From contig JADJAA010000002.1 in the NCBI GenBank assembly GCA_016704485.1, forward strand, positions 1 through 64,000: a stretch of DNA of 64,000 nucleotides. Direction: 5' to 3'. The translations under genes and the position numbers were made by a program. A model generated the notes under the pieces. The model was not told the DNA's origin. It did no database searches and saw nothing but the letters and a program-made list of their open reading frames with translations. Below, piece after piece: positions 1 through 9,259 of the stretch. The stretch comes from Flavobacteriales bacterium. Lineage in GTDB: Bacteria > Bacteroidota > Bacteroidia > Flavobacteriales_F > PHOS-HE28. Position 1 is the first letter of the stretch. Each line of letters starts with the position of its first letter.

Positions 1-540
1 TTATTGAAAGATTGAAAGCCAATGACAGCGGCAGCAATATCAACTACCATTGTGCCTTGTTCGAGGATTTCGATCATGGAACGGTTGGGCGTACCTACGA
101 TTTTCTTTCATGCAATTATATCATGGAGCATGTTTACGATACATCCTCGATCCTGGCCAATATTAAGAGCATGATGCATGACAAGAGCTTACTGTTCATT
201 ACGGTCCCGAACTCCTTGGCATTGTCGCGTAGGTTGGCATTGGAAATGGGTCTGGTCTCATCATTGTCCGCATTGACGGAGAATGACCACAAACACGGTC
301 ACAGAAGGACTTACACAGCAGATTCGTTAAGGAGTGAGGTAAAGGAGGCAGGGTTCAAGGTCGTTAAAGAGCAAGGCATAGTAATGAAGCATCCTTGCCG
401 ATTTTCAGCTTAACGGGCTATTGAAGTCCAATGTGCTTAAAAAGGAGCACATCATTGGGCTTCAAGGATTGGCGGAGAAGGGTGAGAATGTCACCTACAG
501 CGATTCTATATTTCTTGTTCTGCAAAAGGGCGGGAATTGA
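1..540 (+). pseudogene. SAM-dependent methyltransferase, 5' truncated and frameshifted
   Basis: The reading frame is open from the window edge, so the N-terminal SAM-binding half lies outside. The visible part contains a stretch typical of class I methyltransferases (YDFLSCNYIMEHVYD, then LLFITVPNS) and a late region resembling polysaccharide-cluster methyltransferases. The first frame stops at 413. The +1 frame continues from about 394 as LADFQLNGLLKSNV and ends at 540, which is what this family usually has after the GIVMK-like segment. I infer one extra base near 390-394. It probably modifies a sugar or glycan, given the glycosyltransferases downstream. The family call is moderately sure; the exact substrate is unknown. 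Confidence 0.6.
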
Positions 541-688
541 AAGCGTCGCTGCGTAATGCACTTGGGCAATGATCATAGGTCAGTGACGCGACAACATAGA
601 ATGCTTATCGGACAGGTTACAGAGCGATGGAATATCATTAAGCTCACAGCCTCGCTCCACTGATTATCTCAACAGTGAATTGCCCTTG

Positions 689-1614
689 ATGAATAAGTCC
701 TTGAATCTTCCCATGGTCAGCGTGATCATGCCCACTTACCAGCATGTTAAGTTCATTGAATCGAGTATAAATAGCATACTCGCTCAACGAACACAATTCA
801 CATATGAATTGCTTGTCGGAGAAGATGAAAGCACTGATGGTACAAGAGAAATTTGCCAACGTTTAGCGGCAGAGCACCCGGGCCATATTCGGCTATTCCT
901 GCAGGAACGTAAGGATGTTATTCATATACAGGGCAAACCTACCGGCCGTGCAAACCTACTGTCATTACTAGCGAACGCTAGGGTAAGTACATAGCGCTTT
1001 GTGAAGGAGATGATTACTGGACGGATCCTTTGAAACTTCAAAAACAGGTTGATTTCTTAGAAGCCAACCCTGACTATGCGATCTGCTTTCACCCGGCGAT
1101 GCTTGACCGGAACGGCGAGCTGATCTCTGATTCGATAACAGAACCCAGGTTCGATCGTGTCACAGAGCGGCCTATTAGTATCAGTTCATTATTGGAACAC
1201 GGGAATATCATGCATACGAATACCGTGGTGTTCAGGAATGGTCAACGCCCGTATCCGGTAGAATTCATGTCCGCAGCCATCGGCGATTATATGCTTCATG
1301 TTGTAAACGCTTCGAACGGTTACATCCATCGTTTGGATGATGTGATGTCGGTTTATCGTGTTGGGGTCGGGATCTTTTCCACGAAGTCTGAAATGGACAC
1401 ACATCATGCAATTGTGGTCAATCAAGCTCATGTATTGTCATTGCTTACAAAAGAGGAGCACAGAAAGATCGCTTTGGCCAAGTTTGAACGTTCGTTGAAC
1501 ACCTACATCAAGGTCATTGAGAAGTACGCGATCGAGGATGCAAATTTGCTCAAGCGAAAAAGTGGCCGTGACTTGTTAAGACTTCTATTCAAGAAGATCA
1601 CATCCAAAAAATGA
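689..1614 (+). pseudogene. GT2 glycosyltransferase with one frameshift
   Basis: The N-terminal part has the GT-A nucleotide-binding start (VSVIMPTYQHVKFIE) and EDESTDGT. The frame stops near 993, while the next frame picks up at about 981 with GKYIALCEGDDYWTDP, the acceptor/metal-binding DD region. The intact paralogue at 5844-6779 reads NAAKGKYIALCDGDDYW without a break, so a G run at 981-983 appears one base short. If repaired, the protein would be about 308 residues, the same as the paralogue. An in-frame ATG at 689 is preferred over the TTG at 680. Expected role: transfer of a sugar to a growing surface glycan at the cytoplasmic membrane. The lesion may be a consensus error in a homopolymer. 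Confidence 0.75.
1402..1614 (+). repeat. Direct repeat copy 1 (3' end of GT2 paralogue)
   Basis: This 213-base segment is very similar, roughly 90% by eye, to 6567-6779. It covers the C-terminal 70 codons of the two GT2 paralogues that flank the cysD-cysNC-TauE operon. Similarity continues weakly past both stop codons. Confidence 0.85.
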
Positions 1615-1715
1615 ATATTACAGGTCGGTTCATTCGGAGCGAATGCTAATTCTGATCGGGATCAAATGGATGTAGGATTGATCATTTAATGATCGCTACC
1701 TAATTGGATGTAATG

Positions 1716-2043
1716 CTATGATTCCTTCCCATTGGTTTGCATCGAGGCCGATATGTTGGACACACTGGTGATCTGTTTCAAGGGAGCCACCGGCATTGCC
1801 GAGGTGCTGATGTAGGCTTCAAGGTAGTTCGCCCGTTCATAACTGGAGGTAACGCTCTTTTGGCCCTGTGGTGTTAAGAAGTGCGTTGGCCTGTCAAGGG
1901 CTACATTCAACACACTTGGCCATAAGGAAGAGCAAATTTTCGGTATACCGGATTGTTGTGATACTCTAGCAACATGAAGCGGGACGCAAAGCGGCCGTTA
2001 TATGCCGTGAGCGTTCCGTAGGCTGATGGTCGGTTGTAAGCCT
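1716..2043 (-). pseudogene. Remnant of an unrecognised protein gene
   Basis: On the minus strand two protein-like pieces lie end to end in different frames. The upstream piece reads AYNRPSAYGTLTAYNGRF and continues to LEYHNNPVYRKFALPYGQV before a stop near 1908. The second starts about there with NVALDRPTHFLTPQGQKSV and ends ISASMQTNGKES at 1716. The residue make-up is that of a normal protein and the pieces abut, so this looks like the frameshifted C-terminus of a gene. A stop codon precedes the first piece and no start or ribosome site is visible. I do not recognise the family. The alternative is chance open frames. Confidence 0.4.
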
Positions 2044-2116
2044 ACAAAAACAGTCCAGGATCGATCAGAAGCATCTAATTTACTTGACAACACTGGTTCT
2101 TTGATAATAGGAAGTA

Positions 2117-2124
2117 TACTTTTG
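2117..2124 (+). promoter_or_regulatory. Candidate Bacteroidota -7 element (TACTTTTG) for cysD operon
   Basis: TACTTTTG fits the TAnnTTTG consensus of the phylum and lies 75 bases before the cysD start codon. No clean -33 TTG at ideal spacing was seen. It would drive cysD, cysNC and the TauE-like gene. Confidence 0.5.
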
Positions 2125-2198
2125 TGCCCCTCTTTTTAAGCGCGATACGGCGCAATTCTTAGGGTTGTTAGTGAAGTTACAAGGCGAAGTTCAGTGTT

Positions 2199-3083
2199 AT
2201 GAAACAACTAGAGTCCGAGTCCATCGAGATCATCCGTGAAGCAGTAGCCACGGCGCGCAACCCGGTCATGATGTATTCCGTGGGCAAGGATTCATCGGTA
2301 ATGCTGCATTTGGCGCGTAAGGCGTTCTATCCTGCGCCGCCTCCATTCCCGTTGTTGCACGTAGATACAGGCTGGAAGTTCAAGTCCATGTATACGCACC
2401 GGGAGCGCATGGTCAAAGAAAGCGGTATGAAGCTCATCTCACATACCAACCCGGAAGGGAAGGCCGACGGAGTTGGCCCGTTCACACATGGGAGTAGTTA
2501 CCACACCGATGTTATGAAGACCCAAGGCCTCAAGCAGGCTTTGGACATGCATAAATTCGATGTGGTCTTTGGTGGTGCGCGGCGTGATGAGGAAAAGAGC
2601 AGAGCCAAAGAACGAGTCTTTTCCTTCCGCAGTGCGGGTCACCGTTGGGATCCAAAAGCCCAGCGTCCGGAATTATGGAACCTATACAATACGCGGATAC
2701 AGCCCAATGAATCGATCCGAGTGTTCCCGATCAGCAATTGGACCGAACAGGATATTTGGAACTACATCCTGCAAGAGAACATACCCATCGTTCCCCTGTA
2801 TTTGGCAGCAGACCGGCCAGTTGTTGCACGGGATGGTCAATGGATCATGGTTGATGATGATCGTTTCCCGTTCAAGGAAGGAGAAAAGGCAGTGATCAAG
2901 CGAGTTCGGTTCCGGACGTTGGGGTGCTGGCCGCTAACAGCAGCGGTAGAGTCGGATGCCGATACCTTGGAAGCCGTGATCGCCGAGACGCTGAATGCCC
3001 GTAGCTCGGAACGGCAGGGTAGAATGATCGATGTGGACGAACCCGGTTCCATGGAGCGCAAGAAACAAGAGGGGTATTTCTGA
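2199..3083 (+). CDS. cysD: Sulfate adenylyltransferase subunit 2 (CysD)
   Basis: This is the small, catalytic subunit of ATP sulfurylase, which makes adenosine 5'-phosphosulfate (APS) from sulfate and ATP in the cytoplasm. It is 294 residues, the usual family length. The PP-loop SVGKDS is at residues 27-32, followed by HVDTGWKF and the GGARRDEEKSRAKERVFS block typical of CysD. Its stop overlaps the start of the next gene by one base (TGATG), so the two subunits are translationally coupled. Lying inside a glycosyltransferase cluster, the pathway more likely serves sulfation of a polysaccharide than cysteine synthesis alone; that is inference. Confidence 0.97.
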   Translation: MKQLESESIEIIREAVATARNPVMMYSVGKDSSVMLHLARKAFYPAPPPFPLLHVDTGWKFKSMYTHRERMVKESGMKLISHTNPEGKADGVGPFTHGSSYHTDVMKTQGLKQALDMHKFDVVFGGARRDEEKSRAKERVFSFRSAGHRWDPKAQRPELWNLYNTRIQPNESIRVFPISNWTEQDIWNYILQENIPIVPLYLAADRPVVARDGQWIMVDDDRFPFKEGEKAVIKRVRFRTLGCWPLTAAVESDADTLEAVIAETLNARSSERQGRMIDVDEPGSMERKKQEGYF

Positions 3084-4957
3084 TGGAAAAGGCACACGAA
3101 AAGGATGTCCTCGAGTTCGTAAGAGAACAGGCGAACAAGGAAACGTTGCGCTTCATCACATGCGGAAGTGTGGATGATGGTAAGAGCACATTGATCGGGA
3201 GGTTACTCTACGAAAGCAAGAATATTTTTGACGATCAACTACAATCGCTCGAGAGCGATTCTCGCCGATACGGAACCCAAGGTGAGAAGATGGACATGGC
3301 GTTACTTGTGGACGGTTTACAGGCCGAGCGCGAGCAAGGAATTACGATCGATGTAGCCTATCGGTTCTTTGCCACGGAAAAGCGGCGGTTCATTGTAGCG
3401 GATACACCCGGACATGAACAGTACACGCGCAACATGGCCACCGGCGCATCCACTGCGGATGTTGCTGTGATCCTGATCGACGCGCGCAAAGGTGTCCTCG
3501 TACAGACCCGGCGCCATAGCCGTATTGCGGCCATGATGGGCATCAAGCATGTCGTGCTTGCCGTTGATAAAATGGATCTGGTGGAGTTCAATCAGAACGC
3601 CTTCGATGGAATAGTTGCGGACTACAAGGCATTTGCCAAGGATCTGGGTTTCGATGGAATGCAGGCCATTCCGCTCTCTGGCCTGGATGGTGATAATGTG
3701 GTAGAGCGCACGGAGCGTCTTTCGTGGTACGACGGACCGAGCTTGATCGGTTATTTGGAAACAGTGGATGCCAAGCGATCAGCAGAGCGTGAAGCATTCC
3801 GGATGCCGGTGCAATATGTGAACAGACCGAATTTGGATTTTCGCGGGTTCAGTGGCCGGATCGCCGAAGGAACGGTTCGGCCTGGTAATAAGGTCCGGGT
3901 TTTACCCTCTGGTGTGCGAGCATCTGTGAAAGCGGTCCATGTCGGCTTCGATGAAGTTGAAATGGCAGATCTTCAGACCTCGGTGACCATTACGTTGAAT
4001 GAGGAGGTTGATGCAAGTAGGGGCGATGTACTTGTTGCTGATGAGGCACCCGCTGAAGTTGCCGATCAGTTCGAAGCACGGTTGTTGTGGATGGGTGAAC
4101 ATGCAATGTCACCCGGACGGCAGTATCTAATGAAGCAAGCGTGCAGGGAGGTGACTGCGACCATAACCGGCATCAAGTACCGTGAGGACGTAAATACGGG
4201 CGGGCATTTGGCAGCAAAAACGCTGGAGCTCAACGAGATCGCAACGGTAGATATTTCAACAAGCAGCCCACTCGTTTTCGAACCGTATGGAACCAATAGG
4301 ATCCTGGGTAGTTTTATCCTGATCGACAAGCTCACCTTCGAGACCGTTGGAGCCGGAATGATCGATTTCGCCTTGCGAAGGGCGAGCAATATTCATTGGC
4401 AGGCGTTGGAACTGGACCGTGCGGCACGTGCCGGTATCAAACACCAGAAGCCTCGCTGTATCTGGTTCACTGGGCTTTCCGGTTCAGGAAAATCCACAAT
4501 CGCAGACCTCTTGGAAAAGCGCCTTCATGCCGAAGGCAAACACACCTATATTTTGGATGGTGACAATGTGCGCCACGGGTTGAACCTGATCTTGGATTTA
4601 CGGAGGCGGGATCGCGTAGAGAACGTGCGCCGCGTTGCGGAAGTGGCCAGGTTGATGGTCGATGCTGGTTTGATCGTGCTGGTGAGTTTTATTTCACCCT
4701 ATCGTAATGAACGCCGCATGGCAAGGGACCTGTTCGCGGAAGGAGAATTCGTCGAAGTGTTCGTGGATACACCGTTGGAGGAGTGCGAGCGCCGCGATGT
4801 AAAGGGATTATATGCAAAGGCACGCCGAGGGGAGTTGAAGAATTTTACAGGAGTCGATAGTGATTACGAGCCGCCTCTCGCCCCGGAGGTACATCTGCAT
4901 ACCATGCGCACGGAACTGGTAGACTGTGTAACGAACGTGATCCAGACGTTGTCATAA
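3083..4957 (+). CDS. cysNC: Bifunctional sulfate adenylyltransferase GTPase subunit / APS kinase (CysN-CysC)
   Basis: The N-terminal part is an elongation-factor-like GTPase that drives ATP sulfurylase: CGSVDDGKST at residues 27-36, then DTPGHEQYTRNM and the AVDKMDL nucleotide motif. The C-terminal part, from about residue 445, is APS kinase, making PAPS: P-loop GLSGSGKST near 463-471, DGDNVRHGLN, and FISPYRNERR. The total of 624 residues matches CysNC fusions. Residues 502-509 read LILDLRRR where the family has an RDLGF(T/S)xA block. The +1 frame of the same DNA reads DLGFTEA, showing a pair of compensating indels (see findings). APS kinase activity is therefore uncertain if the sequence is correct. 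It ends TAATG, overlapping the permease gene. Confidence 0.95.
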   Translation: MEKAHEKDVLEFVREQANKETLRFITCGSVDDGKSTLIGRLLYESKNIFDDQLQSLESDSRRYGTQGEKMDMALLVDGLQAEREQGITIDVAYRFFATEKRRFIVADTPGHEQYTRNMATGASTADVAVILIDARKGVLVQTRRHSRIAAMMGIKHVVLAVDKMDLVEFNQNAFDGIVADYKAFAKDLGFDGMQAIPLSGLDGDNVVERTERLSWYDGPSLIGYLETVDAKRSAEREAFRMPVQYVNRPNLDFRGFSGRIAEGTVRPGNKVRVLPSGVRASVKAVHVGFDEVEMADLQTSVTITLNEEVDASRGDVLVADEAPAEVADQFEARLLWMGEHAMSPGRQYLMKQACREVTATITGIKYREDVNTGGHLAAKTLELNEIATVDISTSSPLVFEPYGTNRILGSFILIDKLTFETVGAGMIDFALRRASNIHWQALELDRAARAGIKHQKPRCIWFTGLSGSGKSTIADLLEKRLHAEGKHTYILDGDNVRHGLNLILDLRRRDRVENVRRVAEVARLMVDAGLIVLVSFISPYRNERRMARDLFAEGEFVEVFVDTPLEECERRDVKGLYAKARRGELKNFTGVDSDYEPPLAPEVHLHTMRTELVDCVTNVIQTLS

Positions 4958-5748
4958 TGTTCTTGGATTGGCGGTTGATCATTGCTGGTGCAACGGTAGG
5001 TCTTCTTGTTGGCCTTACCGGTGTTGGCGGTGGTGCCCTGATGACCCCGATCTTGTTGCTCGTATTCGGGATGGCACCTATGGCAGCTGTTGGCACTGAT
5101 CTGTGGTTTGCAGCGATCACTAAGTTGTTCGCCACACCTGTACATCAACGTCATGGCTTGATCGATTGGCAAGTCGTGAAACGATTATGGACCGGGTCGT
5201 TGACAGCTTCCACATTAAGCTTGATCTGGTTGCGTTACCATCCGATCGATAGCTCATCCATGAATACATTAAAAGGAGCAGTGGCCATTACGGTAATGGT
5301 CACCGCCATAGCCATGCTTTTTCAAAAACAACTGCACGGGATAGGGCGCAGCCAAAGGACCACTGAAGGCGTGAAATTCAAATCAGTGCAAGGTCCGCTC
5401 ACCGTTGCAGCAGGAGCATTTCTGGGGATCCTTGTAACCTTCACATCCGTTGGGGCAGGCGCACTGGGCGCGGTGTTCCTGGTCTACCTCTATCCACTTC
5501 GCTTAACTCCCCCTCGCTTGATCGCTACGGACATCGTGCATGCGATCCCCTTAGCCATATTTGCTGGGTTGGGTCATTTGTTCTTAGGACATGTAGAAGG
5601 GGGCTTGCTGCTCAATCTGATGATGGGTAGCATTCCCGCTGTCATTATCGGCGCGATGTTGTCCGCTAGAATGCCGCACGCTGCACTGCGTTTCATACTC
5701 GTATTGGTGCTCATTGCTGTGGGTGTCAAATTGTTGTTAAGCCTCTGA
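4957..5748 (+). CDS. TauE/SafE-family membrane permease
   Basis: This 263-residue hydrophobic protein has about seven to eight membrane segments and the glycine-rich start LLVGLTGVGGGALMTPILLL characteristic of TauE/SafE (DUF81) transporters. The half-repeat motif recurs around residues 150-170 (VTFTSVGAGALGAVFL). The family moves sulfite, sulfoacetate, sulfate or related anions across the cytoplasmic membrane. Its one-base overlap with cysNC makes a three-gene operon, so sulfate uptake or export of a sulfur anion in support of PAPS formation is the likely job. The substrate is inferred from context only. Confidence 0.9.
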   Translation: MFLDWRLIIAGATVGLLVGLTGVGGGALMTPILLLVFGMAPMAAVGTDLWFAAITKLFATPVHQRHGLIDWQVVKRLWTGSLTASTLSLIWLRYHPIDSSSMNTLKGAVAITVMVTAIAMLFQKQLHGIGRSQRTTEGVKFKSVQGPLTVAAGAFLGILVTFTSVGAGALGAVFLVYLYPLRLTPPRLIATDIVHAIPLAIFAGLGHLFLGHVEGGLLLNLMMGSIPAVIIGAMLSARMPHAALRFILVLVLIAVGVKLLLSL

Positions 5749-5843
5749 ACCTTATGTCCGTTCAGTGAGTCTTCGGAGAAAACACGACAAAACAACCATG
5801 GTGGAATGTATAAGAGCCCTTGTCGATCTCCACTTGAAAGAGC

Positions 5844-6779
5844 ATGACCATGGAACAAAATTCGATGACCGAGCCTTTACTGAGCGTAGTGATCTCCACT
5901 TATGATCATGTAAAATACATTGAGCAATGCATCAATAGCGCATTGATGCAGCGTACGGATCTTCCTTTCGAGATACTTATCGGTGAAGATGAAAGCACGG
6001 ACGGAACAAGAGAGGTCTGTAAGCGGATAGCGGATGAACATCCGGATCGAATTCGGCTTTTCTTACGTTCCAGGGAAGATGTGATCTACATACAAGGAAA
6101 ACCAACAGGGCGATACAACCTTCTGAACTCTTTGAACGCTGCAAAGGGGAAGTACATTGCGCTCTGCGATGGAGATGATTACTGGACGGACCCATTGAAG
6201 ATCCAGAAACAAGTGGACTTTCTTGAGGCCAACCCGGATCATTCCATTTGCTTTCACCGAGCTATGTTGGAACAGAATGGTCAATTGGTTCCGGATTCAA
6301 TCACCGAGCCTAGATTCGACCTGATAAAAGAGCGACCAGTTGGGATCAGCGCATTGTTGGAACACGGTAATCTAATGCACACGAATACGGTGGTATTCAG
6401 AAACTTTCGTGAGAACTTGCCATTTGAGCTGTTTTCTGCACCGATGGCTGATTATTTATTTCATGTAATAAGCGCCTCCAAAGGTTTTATCCATCGGTTG
6501 GATGACGCCATGTCCGTATATCGAGTAGGGGTTGGCATTTTTTCATCGAAGTCTGAAATAGAAACGCATCATGCAATTGTGGTCAATCAAGCTCATGTAT
6601 TGTCTTTGCTTACAAAAGAAGAGCACAGAATGATCGCTTTGGCCAAGTTTGATCGTTCGTTGAACACATACATCAAGGTCATTGAGCAGAACGCGACAGA
6701 GGATTCAAATTTGCTTAAACGAAAAAGTGGCCGTGACATATTAAGACTTCTATTCAAGAAGATCACATTCAAGAAATGA
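5844..6779 (+). CDS. GT2 glycosyltransferase (intact paralogue)
   Basis: A 311-residue GT-A fold transferase. The N-terminal LLSVVISTYDHVKYIE is followed by EDESTDGT and the DGDDYW metal/sugar-nucleotide motif near residues 110-115. The C-terminal third is alpha-helical and ends in a basic tail. It is closely related along its whole length to the broken gene at 689-1614, so it is the working copy of a duplicated pair that brackets the sulfate activation operon. The start ATG at 5844 is used; an ATG two codons later is equally possible. It probably adds a residue to the surface polysaccharide; donor and acceptor are unknown. Confidence 0.9.
   Translation: MTMEQNSMTEPLLSVVISTYDHVKYIEQCINSALMQRTDLPFEILIGEDESTDGTREVCKRIADEHPDRIRLFLRSREDVIYIQGKPTGRYNLLNSLNAAKGKYIALCDGDDYWTDPLKIQKQVDFLEANPDHSICFHRAMLEQNGQLVPDSITEPRFDLIKERPVGISALLEHGNLMHTNTVVFRNFRENLPFELFSAPMADYLFHVISASKGFIHRLDDAMSVYRVGVGIFSSKSEIETHHAIVVNQAHVLSLLTKEEHRMIALAKFDRSLNTYIKVIEQNATEDSNLLKRKSGRDILRLLFKKITFKK
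6567..6779 (+). repeat. Direct repeat copy 2 (3' end of GT2 paralogue)
   Basis: Partner of the segment at 1402-1614, same orientation, about 5.2 kb apart. Recombination between the two would delete or duplicate the cysD-cysNC-TauE operon. Confidence 0.85.
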
Positions 6780-7043
6780 AGAATATAGGTCGCTTCAATT
6801 GGAGCTAACGCTTATTCTGATCCGGGTCGCCGGAAGCGCTACTCGTAAAAGGTGAGATCGGCATTTGGCCTGTTCACCCTAGAAGACGGTTGCCCTTCAA
6901 TTGGCACGTTGATCAACGAGTTGCTCGGAGACTAGGCTTTCTTTCAATGTGGACTGACGATCGGCAACGATCGGTCTTTCAGCCAAGGTGCATCAATACA
7001 CTATATTCGCCGCATTCGTTGCTTGAAGTGAGATGAAATCACC

Positions 7044-7292
7044 ATGCGCCTCGAAGTAAGAAGCACGACCATGCAACATCGTGACCGCCTTGAAACCTAC
7101 CTATTTCAGAATCTCATGCTGCGATTCCTGCGCGACCTTCACTTGGAATACCTCTGGTTCTTGAAGCGTGAAAGGGAAGCCAGGATCCTTTCTGACCAGC
7201 AGTTATTGACTATGGTAGTTCAGCGGATCGCACGGCATTTCGAATCAACGGACAAGTTAGAGTCTTTCATCATGCTCAAGAATAAGCACTGA
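7044..7292 (+). CDS. Small hypothetical protein
   Basis: An 82-residue reading frame that ends eight bases before the next glycosyltransferase gene and is on the same strand. The product is charged and leucine-rich (for example LRFLRDLHLEYLWFLKRERE), likely helical, with no signal peptide or membrane segment. The ATG at 7044 could be replaced by an internal ATG at 7071. I do not recognise it. It is called because of the spacing and the lack of any competing gene, and it could still be non-coding. Confidence 0.4.
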   Translation: MRLEVRSTTMQHRDRLETYLFQNLMLRFLRDLHLEYLWFLKREREARILSDQQLLTMVVQRIARHFESTDKLESFIMLKNKH

Positions 7293-7299
7293 AAAACCC

Positions 7300-8253
7300 A
7301 TGCGGATCTTTACCATAATTGTTACTTACAACGGCGCGCATTGGGTCGATCGCTGCTTCGCGTCACTAATGTCCGCCGATGCTCCCTGTACGGTTCTGGT
7401 CGTCGATAATGGATCAACGGACGGAACGGTAGAACGTATCCGGGCCGGGTTCCCATCTGTGGAAGTGTATCGCGCCCATGCGAACCTAGGGTTCGGCAAG
7501 GCGAACAATGTGGCCATTCGAATGGCTTTGGATCGAAGTGCCACCCATTTCTTTTTGCTCAATCAAGATGCTTGGGTAGTGCCGGGTTCATTGGCTGCGC
7601 TTGCAACGGAGTTGGACAAGGATCCATCGTTCGGGATCGTTAGCCCAATGCATTTGAACGGCAGCGGTGATGCACTTGATGTCTTTTTCTCCCGTTCGTT
7701 GATACCTGCACAATGCCCTGGATATTTATCGGACCTCGTTCTAGGCAAGGTGAAGACCGGGATCTACGCCACCACGAACGTTAATGCAGCAGCGTGGTTG
7801 ATGTCCAGAGCTTGCGTGGAGCGCGTCGGTGGGTTCAGTCCTGTTTTCTATCACTATGGAGAGGATGAGAATTACGTAAATCGGTTGCATTATCATGGTT
7901 CACGTATCGGGGTACTTCCAGGCACATATGTCCATCATGATCGGGAAGATCGTCCGGAGAGTTCCTATTTCACGGACCGGATGGAGTATGACCGTCGCAT
8001 CTTCGTGAGAAACCTTTCCGATCCGGCTGATGAACGGACCGGAAGTGAAGAATTAGCGGTACTGGCCCGTGCTCGATACAAAGCTTTACTGGTTCGACGA
8101 TCAAGCGAACTTAAGCGGAGCGACGCCCGCAAGCAATCCTTATTGAGAGCGAATCGCCAGCAAGTCATGGAACTAAGAGCGCGTACACGTGTTCCCGGCC
8201 CAACCTTCCTCGGAGAAGAAGAAGATCTCTTGGGCGCTGTAATTCGTGTATAA
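7300..8253 (+). CDS. GT2 glycosyltransferase (rhamnosyltransferase-like)
   Basis: A 317-residue protein starting MRIFTIIVTYNGAHWVDRCF. It has VVDNGSTDGT, ANLGFGKANN and LLNQDAW, the pattern of the GT2 subgroup that includes WbbL-type rhamnosyltransferases. HYGEDENYVNRLHYHG is the conserved acceptor-side block. The C-terminal 60 residues are charged. It lies on its own between the small protein upstream and the convergent exported-protein cassette downstream. The donor sugar cannot be read from the sequence; the rhamnosyl call is by subgroup resemblance only. Confidence 0.85.
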   Translation: MRIFTIIVTYNGAHWVDRCFASLMSADAPCTVLVVDNGSTDGTVERIRAGFPSVEVYRAHANLGFGKANNVAIRMALDRSATHFFLLNQDAWVVPGSLAALATELDKDPSFGIVSPMHLNGSGDALDVFFSRSLIPAQCPGYLSDLVLGKVKTGIYATTNVNAAAWLMSRACVERVGGFSPVFYHYGEDENYVNRLHYHGSRIGVLPGTYVHHDREDRPESSYFTDRMEYDRRIFVRNLSDPADERTGSEELAVLARARYKALLVRRSSELKRSDARKQSLLRANRQQVMELRARTRVPGPTFLGEEEDLLGAVIRV

Positions 8254-8431
8254 TGGCTATTCACTGTTGGACAAGTAGCGCCGATCACTGACGCAGGGAT
8301 ATTACTGAATGTTGGTGTGATCTGGATCGAAAAGCCGCAGGGTGTCGAACTGGACCAAAGCTTACGCTCCAACTATCGATAACGCAATCGGAGGAATACG
8401 TGGTGTTTGAAGGTACAGAGCACCTACCGAC

Positions 8432-9219
8432 CTATCGTGTATAGCAACACCGTGACGGTGCCACACTGGTAGTTGAACTACGGTGGCTCGGGAATTGACA
8501 AGTCAACAAACGCACCACACGAACATTCAACACCTCGTTGGCAGAATCGTCCACCCATTCGTAATCCCCGCTTGCTGCTATTAGCCCCAAAATGCCAGCA
8601 TCCGGGCATGCGGCTGCAAATTCCGCCCAGGTACACAGGCGCTCTCCGCTTAGGGCATAATTGTTGGCCGCGTCAAAGAAATCGGTTGTTCCTTGTGGTT
8701 GTTGCTCGGATCAATGCAATACTGAGTACCGATCTCGATCATGCCCGTTGGACACTCCCTCAGCTTATGCGCGCGACCATTGAGCACTTGGAAAACCGCG
8801 CCATCAAAAACCGCGGATATGATCATGCCATCCGGAATATCCTCACCCACAATCGCTTCACCGGGTTTCCAAAACAAAGGGTAAGGTCCCTGTGCCCCGA
8901 CCTGGATCTGTACCGGGCCGGTGATGCTCGTTGGAGCAGTGATCATGAATTGGGTACCTGCTTCGATAGGAGTATCGAATGTGGTCAACGTAATTTGCCA
9001 AGTGGTTCCAGCTGTATTATTCACAAAACGATGAGTGCCGCTTTGTTCCACTTCCGCGCTTAATACATCTCCGGGTGTAAGTGACGGTGAAAGACCGTTC
9101 AGTTGTCGGTCGATGCTGCCAAGCCCATTTAAGATCAATGGGCCATCAGAACGCACTTGTGCATTCACAGCGACTGCCGAGCAACAGGCCAGCATTAATA
9201 TGGTCGATCGCATCATCAT
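8432..9219 (-). pseudogene. Exported cassette protein A3 (tail-fibre-like / lectin-like), frameshifted
   Basis: The minus-strand frame starting at one of three adjacent ATGs (9219, 9216 or 9213) gives a signal peptide (ILMLACCSAVAVNAQ), then LILNGLGSIDRQLNGL and a middle domain ending ISAVFDGAVFQVLNG. The frame derails after QYCIDPSNNHKEQP. The next frame continues FFDAANNYALSGERLCTWAE, YEWVDDSANE and ends RCCYTR at 8432. This is exactly the C-terminal domain of the paralogue at 23431-24216, so one base is missing near 8682-8688. If repaired, about 262 residues. It is third in a three-gene minus-strand cassette. Function is unknown; an export or surface role is inferred. Confidence 0.7.
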
Positions 9220-9259
9220 CGCGGGTGGTAGCAACAGCGATTGTTAGCCGTTAATGTGC

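Noticed and set aside
5844..6779. The flanking GT2 repeats as ends of a transposon
   Set aside because: They are direct copies of coding sequence with no inverted ends, target duplication or transposase gene.
8473..9063. A 196-residue + strand frame opposite cassette protein A3
   Set aside because: The minus strand carries a protein with a signal peptide and paralogues elsewhere; the + frame has no recognisable content.
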